This document shows positions 16,197-21,870 of a DNA stretch of 23,907 bases, piece by piece; the first letter of the stretch is position 1; every line of letters begins with the position of its first letter. The notes below the pieces were generated by a model. It had not been told where the DNA came from, ran no database searches, and was given only the letters and a program-made list of their open reading frames with translations. The position numbers and the translations under genes were made by a program. The stretch comes from an uncultured Collinsella sp. (lineage in GTDB: Bacteria > Actinomycetota > Coriobacteriia > Coriobacteriales > Coriobacteriaceae): assembly GCA_900546085.1 (NCBI GenBank), contig URBS01000019.1, forward strand, positions 1 through 23,907, given 5' to 3'.

Positions 16197-17234
16197 ATGG
16201 ACCTGCCGATCGTCCTGTCCCATAAGACTGCCTGGCTGTACCACAACGTGGCGCGCCCGTCCGAGCCGCTCTCGCGAGCAAGCAGCCTATACGATGAGGA
16301 CTCGCTTGCTAGCGAGGCGGAGCCGACCGCGGGCCTGCCCAAATTGGGGCTCGATGCCAAGGGGCTGAGGGCTTCGACGGCAGTTGGGATCGTTACCGAC
16401 TATCTGGTTTCGCTTGGTATTCCACGAGAAGAGCTCGATCATATCGATACGCTCGTTAACTTCGATTTTGAGCGCTCGACGCCGGCTGGATTTAGGTGCC
16501 ACGTGTTTGGGGCGCCGGTACCCCCAGGCCATCTTATCGAGGTGGCGGAGGGCCTTCTAGTGGTTGATGAGGTCATGTGCTTTGTCCAAGCGGGTTCGTG
16601 GATGAGCGAGCCCGAGCAGCTGGAATATGGCTACGAAATCTGTGCCCGATACCATTTGAATCATCTGTCGACAGGCGATTATATCGAGATGGGGCAGAGG
16701 TATACCGTTGCCGATTTGATTGCTTATTGCAATGAGAACCGATCTCGTCAGGGGGCCATACGCGCGGCCGCCGTGCTCAAACGCGTGCACGATGGCGCGC
16801 GATCGCCCATGGAGACGGCCACCTCAATCATGGTCGTAGCAAAACGTTCCCAGGGAGGGCTGGGATACGCCAAGATCGAGCTCAACCATCGGGTCGATGT
16901 TCCCAGCGAGTTCAAGTATCTCGCTAAGGCCGGGTATTTCGAGATTGACGTATATGCGCCTGCGAGCGGTACGGGAATTGAATACAACGGTTCGGACCAT
17001 CTTGATAAACAGCGCAGCGCGTCGGATGCGGAGCGTATGACCGTGCTGAGCGCGCTGGGTTTTAGGATGATCGTCCTCACCGGGACTCAGTTTGCCCATC
17101 AGCTGCAATTGCACCGGGCGATGAACGCCATCGCGCTTGCTATGGGCCTCAGGTGCGACCGAAGCGAAGCGTTCCAGAAACGTCAGAATGACCTGCGAGA
17201 ATTCGTGATTCGACACTGGGACGGCGGCCTTTAG
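16197..17234 (+). CDS. Uncharacterised protein with C-terminal PD-(D/E)XK/DUF559-like nuclease domain
   Basis: A 345-residue protein resembling a multi-copy Coriobacteriia family of unknown function. The middle carries a pattern I associate with this family and with AbiEi-type proteins (HVFGAPVPPGHLIEV, VMCFVQAGSW, YGYEICARY). The C-terminal half has SPMET (Glu206), QGGLGYAKIELNHRV, FEIDVYAP (Asp251), GIEYNGSDH (Glu262, His268) and DAERMTVLSALGFRMIVLT. Glu206, Asp251 and Glu262 could be the acidic set of a PD-(D/E)XK fold, as in DUF559/Vsr-like nucleases, with Tyr where Lys is usual. The ATG has GGAGG close by (4 nt). Codon use is looser than in the neighbours, and identical hairpin repeats flank the gene, which suggests acquisition. 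Nuclease activity is an inference. Confidence 0.8.
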   Translation: MDLPIVLSHKTAWLYHNVARPSEPLSRASSLYDEDSLASEAEPTAGLPKLGLDAKGLRASTAVGIVTDYLVSLGIPREELDHIDTLVNFDFERSTPAGFRCHVFGAPVPPGHLIEVAEGLLVVDEVMCFVQAGSWMSEPEQLEYGYEICARYHLNHLSTGDYIEMGQRYTVADLIAYCNENRSRQGAIRAAAVLKRVHDGARSPMETATSIMVVAKRSQGGLGYAKIELNHRVDVPSEFKYLAKAGYFEIDVYAPASGTGIEYNGSDHLDKQRSASDAERMTVLSALGFRMIVLTGTQFAHQLQLHRAMNAIALAMGLRCDRSEAFQKRQNDLREFVIRHWDGGL

Positions 17235-17270
17235 GGGCGTTTCGGCCCTTCTACGGGGTGCTGCGGGCAG

Positions 17271-17339
17271 GCAAACCATCACAACATTCGACGTTTTTTG
17301 CCAAAATCGGGAAAAGCATCGAATGTTGTGATGGTTTGC
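17271..17339. repeat. 65-nt hairpin repeat, copy 2
   Basis: The second copy (65-nt core 17273-17337) is in the same orientation as copy 1 and differs at one loop base (AAAATCG for AAAAACG). Here the stem extends to 21 bp because GC before the left arm pairs with GC after the right arm. It lies 36 nt after the stop of the nuclease-like gene. Confidence 0.85.
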
Positions 17340-17423
17340 GTGCTGAGGATGGGCTTGGGAAGCCGGTCTTGCTCGAAGCGACCTGTCCTGTCGTACGGGT
17401 GTCGGCAGGATTCTCCCGTGGGG

Positions 17424-17429
17424 TATTAT
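17424..17429 (+). promoter_or_regulatory. Possible -10 box of the moaA operon
   Basis: TATTAT lies 40 nt before the moaA start. No convincing -35 box is seen at the right distance. Confidence 0.3.
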
Positions 17430-17469
17430 GTTTTCCGAAGAATAAAACGCCGCGTGAGGGGAGGGCTGC

Positions 17470-18525
17470 GTGGACGGGCACGTGCAACATGACGGCTTTG
17501 GCCGCGATATCAACTACCTGCGCATTGCCGTTACCGACAAGTGCAATTTCCGTTGCATTTACTGCATGCCGGCCGATGGCGTGGCACCCCGCGCACACGA
17601 TGAGCTTCTCAGCGCCGAGGAGATTGCCCGCTTTGTGCGCTTGGTGGCGGGGGAGGGCATTCGCCGCGTGCGCCTGACGGGCGGCGAGCCGCTGGTCAGC
17701 CGCCGTATCATCCCGCTTATTCGCGACATCCGCGCGATCCCGCAGATCGAGGACATCTCGCTTACCACCAACGGCGCCTTGCTGCCCAAGCTGGCGCCGC
17801 AGCTCAAAGACGCGGGGCTTAACCGCGTCAACATCTCGCTCGACACGCTCGACCCTACGCTTTTTGGAAAGATCACGCGCCTGGGTCGACTCGAGCAGAC
17901 CGTGGCTGGCATCGACGCGGCGCTGGCTTGGGGCTTTGAGCCCGTTAAGGTCAACTGCGTTGTGGTGCGCCGACTCAACCAGGATGTGGCGGCTCTCGCG
18001 CGTCTGACTATCGACCGTCCCATTCACCTGCGCTTTATCGAATACATGCCTATTGGCGACGAGCACACGAGCTCGCATTGCGCTGTGGACCCGCATGCGC
18101 CCGCGCTCAATCCGGCGCTGTGGGATGCGAGCGATACCGTGCCGAGCGACGAGCTGCGGGCGCGCATCAATGCCGGGGCCGCCGCGGTGGGTCTGGGCGA
18201 GCTCGAGCCGCTCGACATCAACGACGCTCCTGCCGGTGCGGGCCCTGCGCGCTATTGGCACTTTCCGGGCGCGGTGGGAACGGTCGGCTTTATTAGCGCC
18301 ATGTCTAACCATTTTTGTGCGAATTGCAACCGTCTGCGCCTGACGGCCGATGGCAACGTGCGTCCGTGCCTGTTCAGCGATGCCGAGTATTCGGTGCGCG
18401 ACGCCCTGCGCCGTGGTGATGATATGCAGGTACTTTCGATTTGGCGCGATGCCGTCGCCCACAAACCGCAGGAACACGCGATAATTGAGGGCACGCAACG
18501 ATTTATGTCCCAAATCGGAGGATGA
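17470..18525 (+). CDS. moaA: GTP 3',8-cyclase MoaA (molybdenum cofactor biosynthesis)
   Basis: A radical-SAM enzyme of 351 residues that, with MoaC, turns GTP into cyclic pyranopterin monophosphate, the first stage of molybdenum cofactor synthesis. The SAM cluster motif CNFRCIYC gives Cys25, Cys29 and Cys32; the second 4Fe-4S cluster uses Cys283, Cys286 and Cys300 (CANCNRLRL and VRPCLF). LTGGEPLV at about 75-82 is the SAM-binding GGEP motif, and the protein ends with the family Gly-Gly tail (SQIGG). The GTG start at 17470 has an AGGGGAGG ribosome site. The next gene, a moaC-mobB fusion, begins 4 nt after the stop, so the two are one operon. Confidence 0.96.
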   Translation: MDGHVQHDGFGRDINYLRIAVTDKCNFRCIYCMPADGVAPRAHDELLSAEEIARFVRLVAGEGIRRVRLTGGEPLVSRRIIPLIRDIRAIPQIEDISLTTNGALLPKLAPQLKDAGLNRVNISLDTLDPTLFGKITRLGRLEQTVAGIDAALAWGFEPVKVNCVVVRRLNQDVAALARLTIDRPIHLRFIEYMPIGDEHTSSHCAVDPHAPALNPALWDASDTVPSDELRARINAGAAAVGLGELEPLDINDAPAGAGPARYWHFPGAVGTVGFISAMSNHFCANCNRLRLTADGNVRPCLFSDAEYSVRDALRRGDDMQVLSIWRDAVAHKPQEHAIIEGTQRFMSQIGG

Positions 18526-18529
18526 TCAT

Positions 18530-19831
18530 ATGGCCAAGAGCAGGTACGCCGATGCCACCAAGGCCGCTCGCAGGGCCGCGATGTCTGCCCACAAAGTCAC
18601 GGCTGCGGCGAATGCTGGCAGCGCCGACGCGTCCGTGCAGCCGACTGCCAGTGCTGCCACCGAGCCCGCCCGTGACGCCCGTCGTGACGAGCTGACGCAT
18701 GTGGACGCCAAGGGCGAGGTACGCATGGTCGACGTGTCCGACAAGGCCGAGACCCATCGCATCGCCATCGCCGAGGGCACCATTCTCATGCATCCCGAGA
18801 CGCAGACCATGGTGCTGCAGGACCGCGCCAAAAAGGGCGACGTGCTTGCCTGCGCGCGTGTGGCGGGCATTATGGCCATCAAGCGCACGAGCGATATCAT
18901 CCCCATGTGCCATCCGCTGCTCATTACCAAGAGCAAGTGCGACATTGCGCCCATCGCTCCGGCGGGAACGCCTGTCGAGGACGTGCCCGAGGGCTGGGCG
19001 CCGGCGCGCGCGGACGGGCAGGTTGGCTTTCACGTACTGGTTACGGCTGGCGTGACGGGCAAGACGGGTATTGAGATGGAGGCCCTGACCGGCGCGAGTG
19101 CCGCGTGTCTGACCATCTACGACATGTGCAAGGCCGTCGATCGCGGCATGGAGATCGTTGACGTGCGTCTGCTGCACAAGGAGGGCGGCCGCTCGGGCGT
19201 GTGGGATCGTGCCGAGCGTCAGGCCGCTGCTGTTGAGGCTGTGGCCGCTGACGGTGCCGCACCCGCGAGCGCACCCGTCGCCGTCGCGCCCGCAGCTCCC
19301 ACTCCGGCTGTCCCTGCGATCGCGTTTATCGGCTACCAAAACTCGGGCAAGACCACGCTCGTCGAGAAGGTTATCGCCGAGCTCACCCGCCGCGGCCTGC
19401 GCGTGGGTTCGCTCAAGCATCATGGGCATCATGGCTTTGATATCGACGTGCCCGCTAAGGATACGTGGCGCCATCACCAGGCCGGATCCAAACACGTGGG
19501 CCTCATCTGCGCCACGCGCTGGGCGGAGTACGCCGACACGCGCGAGGAGGACGAGATGCCTGCGCGCGAACTGCTGTCGCGCTACAACGATGTCGACGTG
19601 GTGATCATCGAGGGCTACAAGACCGAGGGCTTCGACAACATCGTGGTCGCGCGCTCCGGTGTCGACCGTCTGCGCGGCAAGAGTTCGCTCGACCTGGTCG
19701 ACGGTCACACGCTAGCCCTTGCCTGCAACGAGGCCCTGGCGCGTCAGGCGTTCGATGCCGGCTTTGCGACCCGAGCCATCAACATCAACGACGCCCGAGC
19801 CATCTGCGATCTGATCCAAGATCACCTTTAA
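18530..19831 (+). CDS. moaC: Fusion of MoaC (cyclic pyranopterin monophosphate synthase) and MobB
   Basis: A 433-residue two-domain protein. Residues 1-54 are an Ala-rich, probably disordered leader. The MoaC domain (about 55-225) begins LTHVD and contains KRTSDIIPMCHPL, catalytic Asp198 in IYDMCKAVD (equivalent to E. coli Asp128), and the active-site lysine motif LLHKEGGRSG. A Pro/Ala-rich linker (about 230-260) leads to a MobB P-loop domain (about 262-433) with Walker A GYQNSGKTT at 268-276, SLKHHGHHGFDID and VIIEGYKTEGF. MoaC completes the MoaA reaction; MobB is a GTP-binding helper of the later guanine-dinucleotide step. Joining an early and a late pathway protein in one chain is unusual. 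The ATG at 18530 follows GGAGG, which overlaps the end of moaA. No other cofactor genes are in view. Confidence 0.95.
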   Translation: MAKSRYADATKAARRAAMSAHKVTAAANAGSADASVQPTASAATEPARDARRDELTHVDAKGEVRMVDVSDKAETHRIAIAEGTILMHPETQTMVLQDRAKKGDVLACARVAGIMAIKRTSDIIPMCHPLLITKSKCDIAPIAPAGTPVEDVPEGWAPARADGQVGFHVLVTAGVTGKTGIEMEALTGASAACLTIYDMCKAVDRGMEIVDVRLLHKEGGRSGVWDRAERQAAAVEAVAADGAAPASAPVAVAPAAPTPAVPAIAFIGYQNSGKTTLVEKVIAELTRRGLRVGSLKHHGHHGFDIDVPAKDTWRHHQAGSKHVGLICATRWAEYADTREEDEMPARELLSRYNDVDVVIIEGYKTEGFDNIVVARSGVDRLRGKSSLDLVDGHTLALACNEALARQAFDAGFATRAININDARAICDLIQDHL

Positions 19832-19844
19832 GGCTCGACGCTGC

Positions 19845-19944
19845 GCCGGCCCCAAGCACCCCATCTCGCCCCTCAAGCCGTCGCTCGCGTACCAAAGTAC
19901 GCGTCGCTCCTCTTTCGGGGCGACCTGGGGCACTTGGAACCGGC
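19845..19944. repeat. 100-nt in-register palindrome after moaC-mobB
   Basis: Starting 14 nt after the stop codon, five blocks mirror exactly about one centre: GCCGG/CCGGC (19845-19849, 19940-19944), CCAAG/CTTGG (19852-19856, 19933-19937), CCCC/GGGG (19859-19862, 19927-19930), TCGCCCC/GGGGCGA (19866-19872, 19917-19923) and CGCGTAC/GTACGCG (19886-19892, 19897-19903) around CAAA. Unpaired stretches between blocks have equal length on both sides. No T-tract follows, so it is not a simple terminator. Confidence 0.7.
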
Positions 19945-19960
19945 TCGCTGCGCTGCCATA

Positions 19961-19998
19961 ACCTGCCAAAAAGGGACAGGCATCTTTGTGGTGGTTTT
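19961..19998 (+). repeat. Degraded copy of the CCACCACAAAGG repeat
   Basis: The right half (CTTTGTGGTGGTTTTT) matches the repeats at 5561 and 20675, but the left arm has been replaced by ACCTGCCAAAAAGGGACAGG (19961-19980). That 20-mer recurs with one mismatch at 23569-23588, so the repeat family seems modular. GCCAAAAA and TTTTTGC could still pair weakly as a terminator. Confidence 0.5.
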
Positions 19999-20010
19999 TG
20001 CAAAAAAGCT

Positions 20011-20041
20011 TTGACTTAAAGTTAGCTCAAGGTGTCATAAT
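20011..20041 (+). promoter_or_regulatory. Promoter with 19-nt spacer ahead of the histidine phosphatase
   Basis: TTGACT (20011-20016) and CATAAT (20036-20041) are good -35 and -10 boxes separated by 19 nt. The spacer carries an imperfect dyad (ACTTAAAG with CTCAAGGT), so a MerR-family activator is possible, but the symmetry is weak. Confidence 0.5.
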
Positions 20042-20073
20042 CGCTGACAAACGATTGCGATCACGGAGGCCTC

Positions 20074-20658
20074 ATGTCAAAACTGTACTTTATGCGTCAC
20101 GGTCAAACGCTCTTTAACTTGCTTCGTCGCAAGCAGGGCTGGTGTGACTCGCCGCTCACCGAGCTGGGAATCGAGCAGGCTAAAACTGTCGGTGCGCCCC
20201 TGCGAGGGCGTGGCCTTACGTTTGACCATGCGTACAGTTCGACGTCCGAGCGTGCGTGCGACACGCTTGAGCTTGCGTTCCCCGGTCAGCCTTACGAGCG
20301 CGTCAAGGGCCTTAAGGAGTGGAACTTTGGCAAATTTGAGGGCGCGAGCGAGGATTTGAATCCGCGCCTGCCGTACGGCGATTTTTACAAGCAGTATGAC
20401 GGCGAGGGCGAAGTCGAGTTTCGCGAGCGTATGATGGCGACCATCACCGAGTTCATGCAGCGCCCTGGACATGAGAGCGTGTTGTGCGTGAGCCATGGCG
20501 CCGCAGCGGCTCAGGTCATGCGCGGCGTGGGCGTGGAGCCGCTCAAGATGAAGCACCGCATTGGCAACTGCTGTGTGCTCGAACTCGACTTTGATGCTAC
20601 TACCGGCACATTTGCTCTTGCAGATTTGTACAACCCCTACGGCACCCCGCGCGAGTAA
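20074..20658 (+). CDS. Histidine phosphatase family protein (phosphoglycerate-mutase-like)
   Basis: A 194-residue cytosolic phosphatase or mutase of the branch 1 histidine phosphatase superfamily. The phospho-histidine motif FMRHGQT gives Arg8 and His9; Arg60 (SSTSERACDT), acid Glu82 (LKEWNFGKFEG) and the second His141 (VSHGAA) complete the pocket. The substrate cannot be told from sequence: small family members act on phosphoglycerate, alpha-ribazole phosphate or other phospho-esters. The ATG at 20074 has GGAGG five nt upstream. It has its own promoter and ends in a repeat-type terminator, so it is a single-gene unit. Confidence 0.9.
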   Translation: MSKLYFMRHGQTLFNLLRRKQGWCDSPLTELGIEQAKTVGAPLRGRGLTFDHAYSSTSERACDTLELAFPGQPYERVKGLKEWNFGKFEGASEDLNPRLPYGDFYKQYDGEGEVEFRERMMATITEFMQRPGHESVLCVSHGAAAAQVMRGVGVEPLKMKHRIGNCCVLELDFDATTGTFALADLYNPYGTPRE

Positions 20659-20674
20659 CATCGGGGCATCAGCC

Positions 20675-20715
20675 AAAACCACCACAAAGGGGCTAGGCAC
20701 CTTTGTGGTGGTTTT
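20675..20715 (+). terminator. CCACCACAAAGG hairpin repeat (16-bp stem) acting as terminator
   Basis: Bases 20675-20690 (AAAACCACCACAAAGG) and 20700-20715 are perfect reverse complements around a 9-nt loop. The A4 and T4 ends make it usable as a terminator on either strand. It starts 17 nt after the phosphatase stop and shares 12 stem bases per arm with the repeat at 5561. Confidence 0.75.
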
Positions 20716-20791
20716 GCCGTTTACAGGCGATTTCCTACCGTTCAGCGGACTTTCGCACCAATGGGGCTTACGCTGCATGCAAGTTTCATCC

Positions 20792-20797
20792 TACAAT
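20792..20797 (+). promoter_or_regulatory. Candidate -10 box for the licT transcript
   Basis: TACAAT at 20792-20797 would start transcription near 20804, a few nucleotides before the RAT-like hairpin at 20812. The -35 region (TTACGC at 20768-20773, 18-nt spacer) is poor. Confidence 0.45.
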
Positions 20798-20811
20798 CGC
20801 CCACGTGCTCA

Positions 20812-20843
20812 CAAGTTTGTTACTCCTCGGGAGGCATCACTTG
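20812..20843 (+). promoter_or_regulatory. RAT-like antiterminator RNA hairpin in the licT leader
   Basis: The segment matches the BglG/LicT ribonucleic antiterminator core: GTTTGTTACT, a short loop, then AGGCA. Lower stem CAAGT (20812-20816) pairs with ACTTG (20839-20843); upper stem CTCC (20823-20826) pairs with GGAG (20830-20833) where known sites have CTGC/GCAG or similar, so pairing is kept with changed bases. The internal loops TTGTTA and GCATC stay as in known RATs. It lies about 65 nt before a gene for a LicT-type protein. Confidence 0.65.
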
Positions 20844-20905
20844 CGCATAATAGAAGACGAGGAATATCGCCCCGTCGTCTAGCGCCGATGTCCGAGGAGT
20901 TTTTT
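20822..20905 (+). terminator. Terminator that overlaps the RAT and the licT ribosome binding site
   Basis: ACTCCTCGG (20822-20830), within the RAT, is the exact reverse complement of CCGAGGAGT (20892-20900), which is followed by T to 20905. The 61-nt loop contains a second hairpin (AGACGA 20855-20860 with TCGTCT 20875-20880). The 3' arm contains GAGGAG, the licT ribosome binding site, so the same pairing could stop transcription, block translation, or both; RAT folding would prevent it. Confidence 0.55.
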
Positions 20906-20906
20906 C

Positions 20907-21752
20907 ATGCTCATTTTAAAGAAGATCAACAATAACGTTGCTCTCGCCGCCAGCGATGACGGCCGAGAGGTTGTTGTCTTTGGCAAGGGCATCGGTTTTC
21001 ACGAGATGCCCTACGAGCTTGCCGATGAGTCGCTCATCCAGCGCAAATTCTATAACGTTCCCGAGAGCCTGCAGGATATGGTCGGCACACTTCCCGACGA
21101 CGTTCTGCTCGCGGCAAGCGACATTGCCTGCTTCGCATCCCAGCAGCTTGGTTGCAAGCTGTCCGGTGGCCTGCCCTTTATCCTGGCAGATCACCTGCAG
21201 TTTGCCGTTCAGCGCGACGACGACCAGATCAGCGCTCCCAACCCGCTCGAGCATGAGGTGGCTTTCATCTACCCGCGTGAGCTCGAAATCGGTCAGGCCG
21301 CGCTCGCCATCGTGCAAAAGCACACCGGCGCCAAGCTGGGTCAGAACGAGGCCACGAGCATCGCGCTCCACATCGTTAACGCCGAGGTCGACGGCATGGG
21401 CCGCGCCAAGGACATGGACTTCATCATGAAGAGCACCCGCGTGCTTGACGAGGTAACCCATTCCGTGGAAAAGCAGCTCGGCTGCTCGCTCGACACGGCG
21501 TCGTACTGCTACATTCGCTTTCTTGCGCACCTGCGCTTTTTGGTTCGCCGCCTTGTTAAGGGCAGCTGCACGCAGACCGAGAACTCCTCACTGTTTATGC
21601 AGGCCGCCCGCGATTTTCCCGAGGCCTACCAGTGTGCGTACGCCATCAACCGCGTGTTCGAGAAAGAGTTCAAGCAGAGCTGCTCGGACGAGGAGCTCTT
21701 GTATCTGATGATGCATATCAACCGTCTGCGATCGGCTTCGCAGACCGAGTGA
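20907..21752 (+). CDS. licT: LicT/BglG-family transcriptional antiterminator
   Basis: An RNA-binding regulator of 281 residues. The N-terminal CAT domain (about 1-55, MLILKKINNNVALA and GKGIGF) binds RAT hairpins; two PTS regulation domains follow (PRD1 about 65-170, PRD2 about 171-281). All four phosphorylatable histidines are present: His96 (LADHL) and His155 (ALHIVNA) in PRD1, His208 (LAHLR) and His270 (MMHIN) in PRD2. In this family, EII-dependent phosphorylation of PRD1 inactivates and HPr-dependent phosphorylation of PRD2 activates. The permease it should control lies 118 bp downstream on the same strand, and a RAT-like leader precedes the gene, suggesting autoregulation. The ATG at 20907 follows GAGGAG across a T-run. 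Confidence 0.94.
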   Translation: MLILKKINNNVALAASDDGREVVVFGKGIGFHEMPYELADESLIQRKFYNVPESLQDMVGTLPDDVLLAASDIACFASQQLGCKLSGGLPFILADHLQFAVQRDDDQISAPNPLEHEVAFIYPRELEIGQAALAIVQKHTGAKLGQNEATSIALHIVNAEVDGMGRAKDMDFIMKSTRVLDEVTHSVEKQLGCSLDTASYCYIRFLAHLRFLVRRLVKGSCTQTENSSLFMQAARDFPEAYQCAYAINRVFEKEFKQSCSDEELLYLMMHINRLRSASQTE

Positions 21753-21757
21753 GTAAA

Positions 21758-21793
21758 GCCGCCAGCCCGGCGGCAATCGCAACAATTCTTTTT
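21758..21793 (+). terminator. GC hairpin after licT, weak terminator
   Basis: GCCGCC (21758-21763) pairs with GGCGGC (21769-21774) around a 5-nt loop; five T occur only at 21789-21793, 15 nt later. It could pause or partly terminate licT transcription, or set up the RAT-like site that follows. Confidence 0.3.
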
Positions 21794-21841
21794 GGTTTCT
21801 AACTGCGGGCAAGGTACCGGCTCGCGGTAGGGGATATTTTT
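21794..21841 (+). promoter_or_regulatory. Candidate RAT and overlapping terminator before the PTS gene
   Basis: Bases 21794-21818 read GGTTTCTAACTG, CGG, then GCAAGGTACC, echoing the RAT consensus (GG-TT-TTACTG, GCAGGCAA, ACC) but with a shortened loop and no clear upper stem. A terminator overlaps: CTAACTGCGGGC (21799-21810) pairs with GCTCGCGGTAG (21820-21830) with one bulge and G-U pairs, followed by five T (21837-21841). A RAT overlapping the 5' arm of a terminator is the standard LicT switch layout. The terminator is better supported than the RAT. Confidence 0.45.
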
Positions 21842-21870
21842 GTCGAAATTTGGAAAAGAGAGGACAGATC

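Noticed and set aside
16031..17339. Two 65-nt repeats as a CRISPR or IS pair
   Set aside because: Only two copies over 1.2 kb, with no spacers; no transposase or target-site duplication is visible, so only a cautious cassette hypothesis is kept.
20846..20851. CATAAT as the -10 box of licT
   Set aside because: No -35 box at a suitable distance, and it lies inside the proposed leader; TACAAT at 20792 starts the transcript just before the RAT-like site and explains more.
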